The notes under the pieces were generated by a model that was not told the origin of the DNA, did not search any database, and saw only the letters and a program-made list of their open reading frames with translations. Position numbers and translations under genes: made by a program. Positions 43,828 through 52,320 of a stretch of DNA of 64,000 bases are shown here, piece after piece. How positions within the stretch are numbered: position 1 is the first letter of the stretch; the number at the start of each line of letters is the position of its first letter. Origin of the DNA: Hyphococcus formosus (GTDB taxonomy: Bacteria > Pseudomonadota > Alphaproteobacteria > Caulobacterales > Parvularculaceae); assembly GCF_046736345.1 (NCBI RefSeq), contig NZ_CP157210.1, positions 1,736,001 through 1,800,000 of the forward strand, written 5' to 3'.

Positions 43828-45933
43828 TTATTCAGCGGCGATCTTACGCGAACCGCTCATTACTGCGGAACATTCGGCCATCGTTTTCGATGCCCGAGCA
43901 ATCGGATTGGTTAGGTAATAATCCTGAATTGGCGACACCAACGGCGCACTATCAACAGAACCCGCAGCACCCACCGCACTCAAATCAAATGCAGTCTCCT
44001 CTCCACCAATTTGATCGATCCGGCCCATAGATGGCGCATCGTCCAACATCGCCTGACGTAGTGCAAACATATCGTCATAAGACAACGTCTTGCCAAGGTG
44101 ATCCGAGAACGCCCGAATGATCGCCCAATCCTCGCGCGCCTCTCCGGGAGGGAATGCCGCGCGGCTCGCGAGCTGCGCTCGGCCTTCGGTGTTTACATAA
44201 ATAGCGTTTTGCTCGGTGTAGGCTGCGGCCGGGAAAATGATATCCGCATGACGCGCACCGGCATCACCATGGCTGCCCTGATAGATCACGAACGCATCGC
44301 GCATTTTCGACGTGTCGCATTCGTCTGCACCAAGATTATAAACAACTTCGATATCGCCAGTTTGGGCACCATCAAGGATCGCCGCGAAACCTTTACCGCC
44401 CTCTCCCGGCAGAAAGCCAAGGTCCAGGGCACCTACGCGGCCAGCGGCCGTATGCAGAACGTTGAAACCGTTCCAATCATCGCGAACCGCACCAACCTGT
44501 TTCGCAAGCGCCGCCACTTCAGCAAGGATAGCCGCACCATCATCGCGAGCAATCGCGCCCATTCCGACAATGATCGCGGGGTTCTTCGCGTCTTTCAACG
44601 CGGCCGCGAAGTCGCCTTCACCATTGGCAATGGCTTTAAGGCTATCAGGACCAGCGCCGATATAATCATATTCGAAGGAAAGGTCTTTTTGCTCACCAAT
44701 CAATCCGATTTTGACGTCTAGCTTGTTTAGCCAAATCTTACGAAGGCGGGCATTGATCATCGGCGCTTCAGCGCGCGGATTGGTACCGATCAATAAAATC
44801 GCATCGGCGTTTTCAATACCCGCAATACCGCTATTAAAAATATACGACCGGCGATCACCGCCACCGATTTTTGCGCCATCCTGGCGGCAATCGATATGGC
44901 TTGTGCCAATCGACGCCATAAGATCTTTAAGCGCTTTTACCGCTTCTGCCGGTGCAAGATCGCCCACGATGGCGGCGACTTTATCGCTTGCAGTGTTCTT
45001 AAGTTTTTCGGCGGCCAGACTGAACGCTTCATCCCAACTCGCCGGAACCAACTTACCGTCTTTATGCACATATGGCCGGTCGAGGCGCTGGCGCTTTAGA
45101 CCGTCCCAGATGAACCGCGACTTATCCGCGATCCACTCTTCGTTGATGTCCTCATGCAATACCGGCAGTATCCGCAATACTTCGCGGCCACGGGCATCGA
45201 CACGAATATTGGAACCGACGGCATCCATCGCATCAATAGTTTCGGTTTTTCGTAGTTCCCACGGGCGCGCATTAAACGCGTAAGGCTTTGAAGTGAGCGC
45301 GCCGACAGGGCACACATCAATTAGATTGCCAGTGAGTTCGCTTTCAACGGCCTTTTCGAGATAGGTCGTGATTTCTGCATTTTCGCCACGGTTCACAAGG
45401 CCAAGGTCATCAACACCCGCAATCTCTGTCGCGAAGCGGACGCAGCGGGTGCACTGGATACAGCGCGTCATGATCGTTTTGATCAACGGGCCCATGTGCT
45501 TTTCTTCAACGGCGCGTTTATTCTCCTCGTATCGAGAACCATCGCGGCCATAGGCCATCGCCTGATCTTGAAGGTCGCACTCACCGCCTTGGTCGCAAAT
45601 CGGGCAATCCAGCGGGTGATTGATGAGCAAAAACTCCATCACACCTTCACGGGCCTTTTTGACCATTGGGGTATTTGTAAACAGTTCCGGCGGTGCCCCC
45701 TCCGGTCCGGGACGCAAATCGCGAACATTCTGCGCGCAGGAAGCCACCGGCTTGGGCGGTCCGCCTTTCACCTCAATGAGGCACATACGACAATTCCCAG
45801 CAACCGACAGGCGCTCGTGATAGCAAAAGCGCGGAATTTCTTCCCCCGCAGCTTCGCAGGCCTGAAGCAATGTCAGGTTCGACGCGACTTCAATTTCACG
45901 ATTATTGACCTTGATAAGGCGAGTGTCGGACAT
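43828..45933 (-). CDS. nuoG: NADH-quinone oxidoreductase subunit G
   Basis: A 701-residue iron-sulfur subunit. The N terminus has a [2Fe-2S] ferredoxin fold (C-E-A-A-G-E-E-I-P-R-F-C, C-R-M-C), a His-Cys 4Fe-4S site (C-P-I-C-D-Q-G-G-E-C) and C-I-Q-C-T-R-C. A molybdopterin-oxidoreductase-like domain without cofactor follows. Electrons pass through it from NuoF to the peripheral chain. It is isolated from nuoF by 3.7 kb of unrelated genes, so it needs its own promoter in the 238 bases upstream. Confidence 0.97.
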   Translation of the reverse strand: MSDTRLIKVNNREIEVASNLTLLQACEAAGEEIPRFCYHERLSVAGNCRMCLIEVKGGPPKPVASCAQNVRDLRPGPEGAPPELFTNTPMVKKAREGVMEFLLINHPLDCPICDQGGECDLQDQAMAYGRDGSRYEENKRAVEEKHMGPLIKTIMTRCIQCTRCVRFATEIAGVDDLGLVNRGENAEITTYLEKAVESELTGNLIDVCPVGALTSKPYAFNARPWELRKTETIDAMDAVGSNIRVDARGREVLRILPVLHEDINEEWIADKSRFIWDGLKRQRLDRPYVHKDGKLVPASWDEAFSLAAEKLKNTASDKVAAIVGDLAPAEAVKALKDLMASIGTSHIDCRQDGAKIGGGDRRSYIFNSGIAGIENADAILLIGTNPRAEAPMINARLRKIWLNKLDVKIGLIGEQKDLSFEYDYIGAGPDSLKAIANGEGDFAAALKDAKNPAIIVGMGAIARDDGAAILAEVAALAKQVGAVRDDWNGFNVLHTAAGRVGALDLGFLPGEGGKGFAAILDGAQTGDIEVVYNLGADECDTSKMRDAFVIYQGSHGDAGARHADIIFPAAAYTEQNAIYVNTEGRAQLASRAAFPPGEAREDWAIIRAFSDHLGKTLSYDDMFALRQAMLDDAPSMGRIDQIGGEETAFDLSAVGAAGSVDSAPLVSPIQDYYLTNPIARASKTMAECSAVMSGSRKIAAE

Positions 45934-46171
45934 CTTGGAGCGTTCCCATTACGATTCGCGAAAGCAAACAGGCTTCGACATACCGCGGATTTCCTCAATG
46001 ACAAGGGCCTAGAGTGGGCGCGGTTTGTCCCATCCCTCGCTCGCACGCTTTGCGCGAAAGGAAAATAGGCGTTTTCCGGCGAAAATCGCTCAAAAAATTC
46101 CAAAGAATTTTTGTGCCCAACCGATAGATCAGAGAATCACACAGGGCAAAAAAGACAATGAATTTGAGGTT

Positions 46172-46360
46172 TTAATGACGCTCAGCGTCACTCCTGAGCT
46201 TTAGACGCTGAATCACGCTGGCCATCCGTTGGGTCTCCTGATGCAGTTGATCAACCCGACTATCCATTGCGCCGATCGCATCAGAAATTTTTTGCAAGGT
46301 CAGTTCGATGTCTGAAAGACGCTCATCGGTGCTCTTTTCTGCATTCTTTGACACAACCAC
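46172..46360 (-). CDS. small coiled-coil protein (SlyX-like size)
   Basis: 62 residues, GTG start nine bases after AAAGGAG. A heptad pattern of Leu/Ile/Val runs nearly end to end (R-L-S-D-I-E-L-T-L-Q-K-I-S-D-A-I). It resembles SlyX-type small helical proteins in size, but no specific signature is present. A 6-base stem TGACGC/GCGTCA covers the stop region, perhaps a weak terminator. It lies upstream of nuoG with a 238-base gap. Confidence 0.65.
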   Translation of the reverse strand: MVVSKNAEKSTDERLSDIELTLQKISDAIGAMDSRVDQLHQETQRMASVIQRLKLRSDAERH

Positions 46361-46509
46361 GTTTCATTACTCCTTTGACCTGGCTAACCGGTCCCGAGCG
46401 ATTTGCCATCAATCCTACGTAAATAAGGCAACAAACGGGCCGAAATCACTTGGTCAATTAAATTAATGCGTTTCCAAAGTCATTGGATCGTCGAAAATTG
46501 CGTTTTTAT

Positions 46510-46531
46510 CAACAGTTAAATCCAATTGTTG
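46510..46531. promoter_or_regulatory. candidate autoregulatory operator
   Basis: A 22-base interrupted inverted repeat with arms CAACAGTT and AATTGTTG (7 of 8 pairs) lies about 50-70 bases upstream of the S24 repressor ATG, in the gap shared with the divergent coiled-coil gene. A helix-turn-helix repressor often controls itself through such a site. Confidence 0.3.
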
Positions 46532-46578
46532 CGGTTTTGTCCATCGATTTTCAAGCCCCATCGGCACATCTTGCGCAA

Positions 46579-47205
46579 ATGAAGCAAGAAATCGACTGGA
46601 TTTTGAAAGCGCTTGAGGACGACCCGGAAAAAACGAAAACCGGGCTTGCACGCGCGCTTAATGTCGATAAGTCCGCAATTTCGCGACTACTTCGCGGAGA
46701 ACGCCGGCTCAAATTCGATGAGGCGCAAAAAGCATCTGTTTATCTCGGGGTCAGCCCCACAGGGATTCCAACGGGCTTTGAAGAACCAGGGGCAGAATTC
46801 ACAACAGAAAGCGCAACTCGGCCAACAGCCCCATTTTATCGCGTCGTTGATACAACCGGCGGGATTTGGAAACTCGACCAGTCCTCACCAATAGAATTAC
46901 GCAAACGCCCGTTGGATTTTGAGACGGTCGAAGGCGTGTTCGGTTTTTACGTCCCTAATTCGGACATGTATCCGCGTTTTCGCATTGGCGAGTCCGTCTG
47001 GACCAGCCCGAACCGCCCAGCAGCGATTGGCGAGGACGCCTTGATTATGCCTTATGGCGAAAAACTTCCGCAGTTAGATGTATTTCTCTGCGTTTTGAAA
47101 TCTATTGATGATCAAACCATCACTGCACACCAATATGGATCAGCGCGTGAAAGACAATTCAGTCGCGCGGATTGGCAAGCGCTTCATGTTCTGGGGCGGA
47201 ATTAA
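46579..47205 (+). CDS. XRE-type repressor with degenerate S24 peptidase domain
   Basis: 208 residues from the ATG at 46579; an in-frame TTG at 46483 is less likely. A helix-turn-helix (about residues 19-45, T-G-L-A-R-A-L-N-V-D-K-S-A-I-S-R) is followed by a LexA/CI-like S24 fold. In LexA the nucleophile is Ser in S-M-x-P; here the aligned residue is D129 in S-D-M-Y-P, so self-cleavage is doubtful. The likely role is a repressor that responds to something other than RecA. The region is A+T-richer than the surrounding nuo genes. Confidence 0.85.
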   Translation: MKQEIDWILKALEDDPEKTKTGLARALNVDKSAISRLLRGERRLKFDEAQKASVYLGVSPTGIPTGFEEPGAEFTTESATRPTAPFYRVVDTTGGIWKLDQSSPIELRKRPLDFETVEGVFGFYVPNSDMYPRFRIGESVWTSPNRPAAIGEDALIMPYGEKLPQLDVFLCVLKSIDDQTITAHQYGSARERQFSRADWQALHVLGRN

Positions 47206-47289
47206 CCCACCCGCTCATGATATTTTTTAGATTATCAACCAAACTAGAGCACGATCAGGCACAAAAGAAATAAGCCTGCGGTACATTTA

Positions 47290-48372
47290 ATGACAACAAA
47301 CCACGACGCTTACCTCGCACGATCCTATTTCCCGGGCCTAGATGGCGTTCGAGCGATCGCGATTATCGCCGTTGTTTGGCACCATTGCGTAAGAGCGGAT
47401 TTCCTTCCGATCATGTCACGCGGTTTCGCAGGCGTTGATTTATTTTTTGTCCTTAGTGGATTTCTAATTGCGACATTGCTCATTCGCGAAAAGGCCAAAA
47501 GCGGAGCAATTTCACTTCGTAATTTCTGGGCTCGCCGATTTCTCAGATTGATGCCGGCCTACTACCTTTTGTTGTTTTCGTTATTAGCGGCTTACATGCT
47601 GTTAAAACCGAACGATCCAAATGCCCAACGCTTCATCGAAGGGTTCCATATATACGCGTTATATTTATCCAACTGGTATAATCCCGGCACGAACAATATG
47701 GGGATCACCTGGTCGCTGTCGACGGAAGAACAGTTTTATCTCGTCTGGCCATTGATCGAATCTTTTGCGGCTCCTTTTTTTCGACTGGGATTTTGGATTT
47801 TTGCAATCTTCATCAATCAGCTAATTAATTTCGGCATTTTCGACACGACTATTCAAAATATTTTTGGTCCCGGCGCGCATGAAAAAGAAATTCTAGAATC
47901 AACATTCACACCAATTCTTTTTGGTGTTGCGCTCGCGCACATTCTCGATAACCCGAAATATTATGAATGGGTTAGGCGCACTGTCGGCTTTAAATATGCG
48001 CCAATCGCGACGCTTGGGTTTTTGATTGCTTTGATGAACATCCCTGCCAGCGATATATCGGGCCTATTTCGCTTAGCTATGCATCTGGGCATGACTGCGT
48101 GGATTGCGGCAATTGTTATTCAACCCCAGAGCGAATTGACAAGAACACTTGAATGGCGGCCGATCGCTCTCATTGGCGCAATTAGTTACGGCATGTATCT
48201 TTATCATATGTGGTGCATTCATATTGTACGGGTGCTGATTGATAAGGTTGGGCTATCGCAAAACTGGTTACAGTTTCCCCTATCACTCGCCCTCACAACA
48301 CTCGTCGCCGCAGGCAGTTATTACCTATATGAAAAGCGCTTTTTGAACTGGCGTAAAAAGTTTCGGAAATAA
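47290..48372 (+). CDS. acyltransferase 3-family membrane protein
   Basis: 360 residues with about 10 membrane helices. It has the Acyl_transf_3 marks: F-P-G-L-D-G-V-R-A-I-A-I, V-W-H-H-C (catalytic His), G-V-D-L-F-F-V-L-S-G-F-L-I, and the R-R-F-L-R-L-M-P-A-Y-Y motif. These O-acetylate sugars of LPS, peptidoglycan or capsule from the cytoplasmic side. There is no periplasmic SGNH domain. Lower G+C than neighbours suggests acquisition. It is followed by a strong terminator. Confidence 0.9.
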   Translation: MTTNHDAYLARSYFPGLDGVRAIAIIAVVWHHCVRADFLPIMSRGFAGVDLFFVLSGFLIATLLIREKAKSGAISLRNFWARRFLRLMPAYYLLLFSLLAAYMLLKPNDPNAQRFIEGFHIYALYLSNWYNPGTNNMGITWSLSTEEQFYLVWPLIESFAAPFFRLGFWIFAIFINQLINFGIFDTTIQNIFGPGAHEKEILESTFTPILFGVALAHILDNPKYYEWVRRTVGFKYAPIATLGFLIALMNIPASDISGLFRLAMHLGMTAWIAAIVIQPQSELTRTLEWRPIALIGAISYGMYLYHMWCIHIVRVLIDKVGLSQNWLQFPLSLALTTLVAAGSYYLYEKRFLNWRKKFRK

Positions 48373-48374
48373 AA

Positions 48375-48408
48375 AAACGCCCGGCTGCGATGCGCAAACC
48401 GGGCGTTT
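48375..48408. terminator. bidirectional intrinsic terminator
   Basis: A 10-base perfect stem AAACGCCCGG (48375-48384) / CCGGGCGTTT (48399-48408) lies between the convergent acyltransferase and HU genes, 3 bases after the acyltransferase stop. T/A tracts flank both sides. Confidence 0.9.
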
Positions 48409-48430
48409 CTGTACGAATAAAATCCTGCGC

Positions 48431-48898
48431 TTAAAGAACGCGTTCTTTAAGGTCTTTTGCAGGACGGAAAGCAACTTTCTTGGAAGCTTTGATCTTGATA
48501 GATTCGCCAGTTGCTGGGTTGCGGCCCATACGCGCTGCGCGGTGACGCACAACGAGGATACCGAGACCAGAGATGCGAAGCTTCTTACCTTTTTTGAGGT
48601 AGCCGCCCATCCGATCGATGAAATCAGCAAGGATTTCTTCTGTTTGTTTTTTAGACAACTCATGCGTTTCAGAAAGCTCAGCCGCGAGGTGCTTAAGGGT
48701 AAGCACTTCTGGCAATGCTTTCTTCGTTGCTTTCTTCTTAGCAGGTGCTTTACGCGCTGGTGCCTTTTTCGCAGCAGTCTTCTTCGCAGCTTTTTTCTTT
48801 GCTGGAGCTTTGCGGGCCGTAGCTTTTTTCGCTGCCGTCTTACGGACAGGAGCTTTCTTTGCTGGGGCCTTTTTAGTGGTTTTCCGTTTAACGGCCAT
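48431..48898 (-). CDS. HU-family DNA-binding protein with histone-H1-like N-terminal tail
   Basis: 155 residues. Residues 1-61 are a very basic tail of repeated K-K-A-P-A-K/R-K and A-A-K-K-type units, similar to the C-terminal tails of eukaryotic H1 and to Mycobacterium HupB (where it is C-terminal) or Deinococcus HU (N-terminal). Residues 62-155 are an HU fold with the DNA-bending arm R-M-G-R-N-P-A-T-G-E, including the intercalating Pro. It should compact or bridge DNA, with a tail that may be acetylated or otherwise modified. It is alone, between terminator and its own long 5' region. Confidence 0.92.
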   Translation of the reverse strand: MAVKRKTTKKAPAKKAPVRKTAAKKATARKAPAKKKAAKKTAAKKAPARKAPAKKKATKKALPEVLTLKHLAAELSETHELSKKQTEEILADFIDRMGGYLKKGKKLRISGLGILVVRHRAARMGRNPATGESIKIKASKKVAFRPAKDLKERVL

Positions 48899-48937
48899 GT
48901 CGTTATTCCTTTAATCAGTAGTAGCTGAATGCAGACA

Positions 48938-48982
48938 GAATCACGCAATTGCCTGCAACACAAGCATTAATGCGCGTGATTC
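48938..48982 (-). promoter_or_regulatory. inverted repeat upstream of the HU gene
   Basis: Arms GAATCACGC (48938-48946) and GCGTGATTC (48974-48982) are perfectly complementary across 27 bases, centred about 60 bases upstream of the HU ATG. Candidate operator or leader hairpin for the HU gene. No U-tract follows. Confidence 0.4.
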
Positions 48983-49035
48983 GGTATATTTAGAGAAACA
49001 TAAAAGTGCGTTTACGCCTATAAAATCGCAGTTTT

Positions 49036-49593
49036 TTAAGTTTTGAGATGCCCGCGCTTCATAATCCATTCCGGATCGGGATGCTCGCCAACCATAAAAA
49101 TGTAGTCTTGAACCTTCTCAAAACCATAACGTTGATAGAGCTTTTGCGCGCGAGGATTTTCGGAATAAACGCCAACATAAAGATGCTCAAAACGCGTTTC
49201 GAGCCATGCAATTACGATGTCCATAAAGGCGCGACTAAGGCCAGTGCCGTGCTGCGCAGCATCCAGATAAAGGCGATATAACTCCCCTGAATTTAAAGGC
49301 ATATTGTCAACCGGCAGTCCACACGGCCCCGCCGCGCAATAACCGCAAAGACGACCATTATTGCCGTCAGCAACCCAGACCGCACACTCGTCATCGGACA
49401 ACAATTCATCGTAATATTCGCGCGAATGCCCTTCGCTCAGATAGGCATCAAGGTCCTTCGGATCGTACAATCCGCCGAAGGTGTCCATAAAGGTTTTGGT
49501 ACCGAGGTCTTTGAGCGCAGATAGGTCGGCAGGAACAGCACGACGAATTCTAACGCCGTCGCGTTCCCACTCGACTATTGCGTCGGCGCTCAC
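49036..49593 (-). CDS. GNAT-family N-acetyltransferase
   Basis: 185 residues, GTG start overlapping the nuoF stop (GTGA), so it is the last gene of the nuoA-F transcript. It has the GNAT core: L-Y-R-L-Y-L-D-A-A-Q-H-G-T-G-L-S-R with an A-type CoA-binding loop (Q-H-G-T-G) and a terminal Y-x-R-Y-G-F-E-K. The substrate cannot be inferred. Family members of this kind acetylate polyamines, antibiotics or proteins. Confidence 0.85.
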   Translation of the reverse strand: MSADAIVEWERDGVRIRRAVPADLSALKDLGTKTFMDTFGGLYDPKDLDAYLSEGHSREYYDELLSDDECAVWVADGNNGRLCGYCAAGPCGLPVDNMPLNSGELYRLYLDAAQHGTGLSRAFMDIVIAWLETRFEHLYVGVYSENPRAQKLYQRYGFEKVQDYIFMVGEHPDPEWIMKRGHLKT

Positions 49594-50897
49594 TCCGCAG
49601 CGACGCCCGCCATCGAAACATGACCGCGGTCGCTACGATAAGTGTTGATACGCTCTTCGATTTCATGACGGAAATGGCGAATGAGACCCTGAACAGGCCA
49701 CGCAGCCGCATCGCCGAGCGCGCAAATAGTATGACCTTCGATTTGGGTCGACACTTCAAGAAGCTTGTCGATTTCTTCGGTTGTGGATTTACCGACCGCC
49801 ATACGCTCAAGAACGCGCCACATCCATCCCGTGCCTTCGCGGCAAGGGGTACACTGGCCACAGCTCTCATGCTTATAGAAATAGCTGATACGCGCGATTG
49901 CGCGCACAATATCGGTCGAATTGTCCATGACGATTACGCCAGCGGTACCAAGACCGGAACGCACATCACGAAGCGCATCAAAGTCCATTAAAACGTCGTC
50001 GCAGATATCGCGCGGCAAAAGCGGCACTGAGGAACCGCCCGGGATTACTGCTTTCAAATTATCCCAACCACCGCGAACACCGCCGCAATGTGTATTGAGC
50101 AATGTCTTGAGCGGTATCGACATGGCTTCTTCGACATTGCACGGCTTGTTGACGTGGCCGGAAATGCAAAAGACTTTTGTCCCGTGATTGTTTTCGCGCC
50201 CGAATGAGCGGAACCAGTCTGCACCGCGTCGCAAAATCGTCGGAACGACCGCAATTGATTCGACATTGTTCACGGTCGTTGGGCAACCATACAGCCCTGC
50301 CCCAGCTGGGAATGGCGGCTTGAGGCGCGGCTGGCCTTTCTTGCCTTCGAGGCTTTCAAGAAGCGCTGTTTCTTCACCGCAAATATAGGCACCCGCGCCA
50401 TGGTGGACATAAATATCAAAGTCCCAACCTGATCCGGCGGCGTTCTTGCCTACGAGGCCGGCCGCATAGGCTTCATCGATTGCCGCCTGAAGATTGTTAC
50501 GCTCATCGACATATTCGCCGCGAACATAAATGTAGCAAGCATGCGCCTGCATAGCGAACGACGCGATCAAGCAACCTTCGATGAAAAGATGCGGATCATG
50601 ACGCATCATCTCACGGTCTTTACACGTACCCGGCTCTGACTCGTCGGCGTTTACGACAAGATAATGCGGACGGTCTTTAACCTCTTTCGGCATGAACGAC
50701 CATTTAAGACCAGTCGGGAAACCCGCTCCGCCCCGACCACGCAGACCGGAATCTTTTACCTGCTGGATCAGCCATTCCGGCCCCATCGCCATCAGGTCGG
50801 CTGTACCATTCCAGGCACCGCGCTTTTTCGCTTCTTCAAGCCGCCAGTCATGGCGGCCATAAAGGTTAGTGAATATCCGGTCTTTATCTTCGAGCAT
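49590..50897 (-). CDS. nuoF: NADH-quinone oxidoreductase subunit F (NADH/FMN)
   Basis: A 435-residue flavoprotein where NADH is oxidised. It has the FMN and NADH glycine motif G-R-G-G-A-G-F-P-T-G, the 4Fe-4S ligands in C-G-Q-C-T-P-C-R-E-G-T-G, and a C-terminal soxB/SLBB-type domain. RBS AAGG. It follows the DUF5337 gene by 17 bases. Confidence 0.98.
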   Translation of the reverse strand: MLEDKDRIFTNLYGRHDWRLEEAKKRGAWNGTADLMAMGPEWLIQQVKDSGLRGRGGAGFPTGLKWSFMPKEVKDRPHYLVVNADESEPGTCKDREMMRHDPHLFIEGCLIASFAMQAHACYIYVRGEYVDERNNLQAAIDEAYAAGLVGKNAAGSGWDFDIYVHHGAGAYICGEETALLESLEGKKGQPRLKPPFPAGAGLYGCPTTVNNVESIAVVPTILRRGADWFRSFGRENNHGTKVFCISGHVNKPCNVEEAMSIPLKTLLNTHCGGVRGGWDNLKAVIPGGSSVPLLPRDICDDVLMDFDALRDVRSGLGTAGVIVMDNSTDIVRAIARISYFYKHESCGQCTPCREGTGWMWRVLERMAVGKSTTEEIDKLLEVSTQIEGHTICALGDAAAWPVQGLIRHFRHEIEERINTYRSDRGHVSMAGVAAE

Positions 50898-50914
50898 TGT
50901 TCAAACCTTGTCGC

Positions 50915-51157
50915 TCAGTCCGATTTTACATCGCTATTCGGCTTCGCCTTTAGGGCTTTACCGTGTTCGTTAAACCACCTTACGAACATCGGACCGAATA
51001 TTAGTGTCGACCCGACGATCCCGCCGATCAAATGGACGAAATTGTTCGTATAAAAATAACCCCCGACCACCGCCAACAAAACGACACCTTCCAGCATGGC
51101 AATGTTAATCAATGCCTTCACTGCTTCTTGCCGTTTTTGCTCTTCGATCGAGGTCAT
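50915..51157 (-). CDS. DUF5337 small membrane protein
   Basis: 80 residues: a charged N terminus (S-I-E-E-Q-K-R-Q-E-A), two hydrophobic helices and a Lys-rich tail. It matches the short DUF5337 proteins that sit between nuoE and nuoF in Rhodobacterales and relatives. Probably an accessory or assembly factor of complex I; this is inference from position. Confidence 0.75.
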   Translation of the reverse strand: MTSIEEQKRQEAVKALINIAMLEGVVLLAVVGGYFYTNNFVHLIGGIVGSTLIFGPMFVRWFNEHGKALKAKPNSDVKSD

Positions 51158-51163
51158 CGTTTT

Positions 51164-51844
51164 TTACTCAGCCGGTGCCGGCGGAGCGGCATTCGGAATT
51201 TCCTTTAGCGGCTCTGCGCGCGATCCGTCATAGAGTGATGGATCGGTCAAAGACGTATTGTCCCCTTCCGGATCTGATGTGTGACGACCGGGGTTTTGTG
51301 TTCCGATTTTCACTTCTTCACCGCGGCGCAATTTGCCGAGCATTTCTTCGAGAATTTCCGGCGTCAGATCTTCGTAATAATGATCACCATCATTCGTCGA
51401 TATCTGGATCATCGGCGCATTTGCACATGCGCCCAGACATTCGACTTCGAGCCAGGACAACTTACCGTCTTCGGAAACTTGATTCTCTGGCCCGATCACT
51501 TTCTTGCAGGTCTCACGAAGCTCCTGCGCACCGCGCAACATGCACGGCGTGGTGCCGCAAAGCTGGACGAAATATTCCCCAACCGGCGCGAGATTGAACA
51601 TCGTATAGAAGCTCGCAACCTCGTAGACACGGATATAGGGCATGTCGAGTTGACGGGCGATTGCTTCCATCATCGGGATGGAAATCCACCCTTCTTGCTT
51701 TTGGCCACGCCACAAAAACGGGATCACGCAAGAGGCCGCCCGGCCTTCGGGATATTTCTTGATCTGTTCTGCGCACCATTCCGAATTTTCGGGCGTCCAT
51801 TCAAAGGACGCGGGCTGGTCTTTCGCGGGGCGTCGGCTCGCCAT
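51164..51844 (-). CDS. nuoE: NADH-quinone oxidoreductase subunit E
   Basis: 226 residues, thioredoxin-like fold holding a [2Fe-2S] cluster (C-G-T-T-P-C and C-L-G-A-C-A-N-A). It exceeds the typical 160-170 residues by a Pro-rich, Glu-containing C-terminal tail of about 50 residues, common in Alphaproteobacteria. Strong RBS GAGGAG. Confidence 0.97.
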   Translation of the reverse strand: MASRRPAKDQPASFEWTPENSEWCAEQIKKYPEGRAASCVIPFLWRGQKQEGWISIPMMEAIARQLDMPYIRVYEVASFYTMFNLAPVGEYFVQLCGTTPCMLRGAQELRETCKKVIGPENQVSEDGKLSWLEVECLGACANAPMIQISTNDGDHYYEDLTPEILEEMLGKLRRGEEVKIGTQNPGRHTSDPEGDNTSLTDPSLYDGSRAEPLKEIPNAAPPAPAE

Positions 51845-51977
51845 GGTCTCTCCTCGTCGCTGATGTCGTCCAGGCTTTCAGGCGTTTCCCAGACTAGCGT
51901 GAATCTTGGATCGCAGACATACCGGATTGGGCGCGAAACGGAAGGGGTGAGATGCCGCAATTAACGCGCTTTTGGCT

Positions 51978-52244
51978 CTATTCGAGCTCAATTTCGTTAA
52001 TTGCCGCCGCATCTTCGAAGCAACCAAGGCAAATTACCCCAATATTATCGGGCCCCAGAGCCTCAAACGCCTCCTGTGAGAGGTTGTTGCAGTCGGTACA
52101 AACGGCATCCCAGACGCCGTCTTCGCCCCGGCTCCACCAGAATCCTTTAGGTTCGCCATCGCGTAATGATTCGATGATGTGAACGCAGACAAAGGTCTGC
52201 GGCTGTTTGCCGTGGGTACCACAGGTGACTGATGGGACTTTCAT
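51978..52244 (-). CDS. small Cys-rich protein, probable zinc ribbon, in the nuo operon
   Basis: 88 residues with four cysteine pairs or near-pairs: C8 (with H11), C20, C49-x-x-C52, C72-x-x-C75. These look like two metal-binding knuckles. There is no signal or membrane segment. It lies between nuoD and nuoE with gaps of 76 and 133 bases. I do not recognise the family. A role in iron-sulfur insertion or complex I assembly is possible but unproven. Confidence 0.65.
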   Translation of the reverse strand: MKVPSVTCGTHGKQPQTFVCVHIIESLRDGEPKGFWWSRGEDGVWDAVCTDCNNLSQEAFEALGPDNIGVICLGCFEDAAAINEIELE

Positions 52245-52320
52245 GGCGCGGCTTTTAACGCCGCTCCGCTAGCGGCGCAATAGGCGCACACCCTAAGCTA
52301 GCGTCAAGCACTTATGATTC

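Noticed and set aside
46463..46651. Minus-strand frame of 62 residues over the start of the S24 repressor
   Set aside because: Antisense to the repressor gene; no supporting features.
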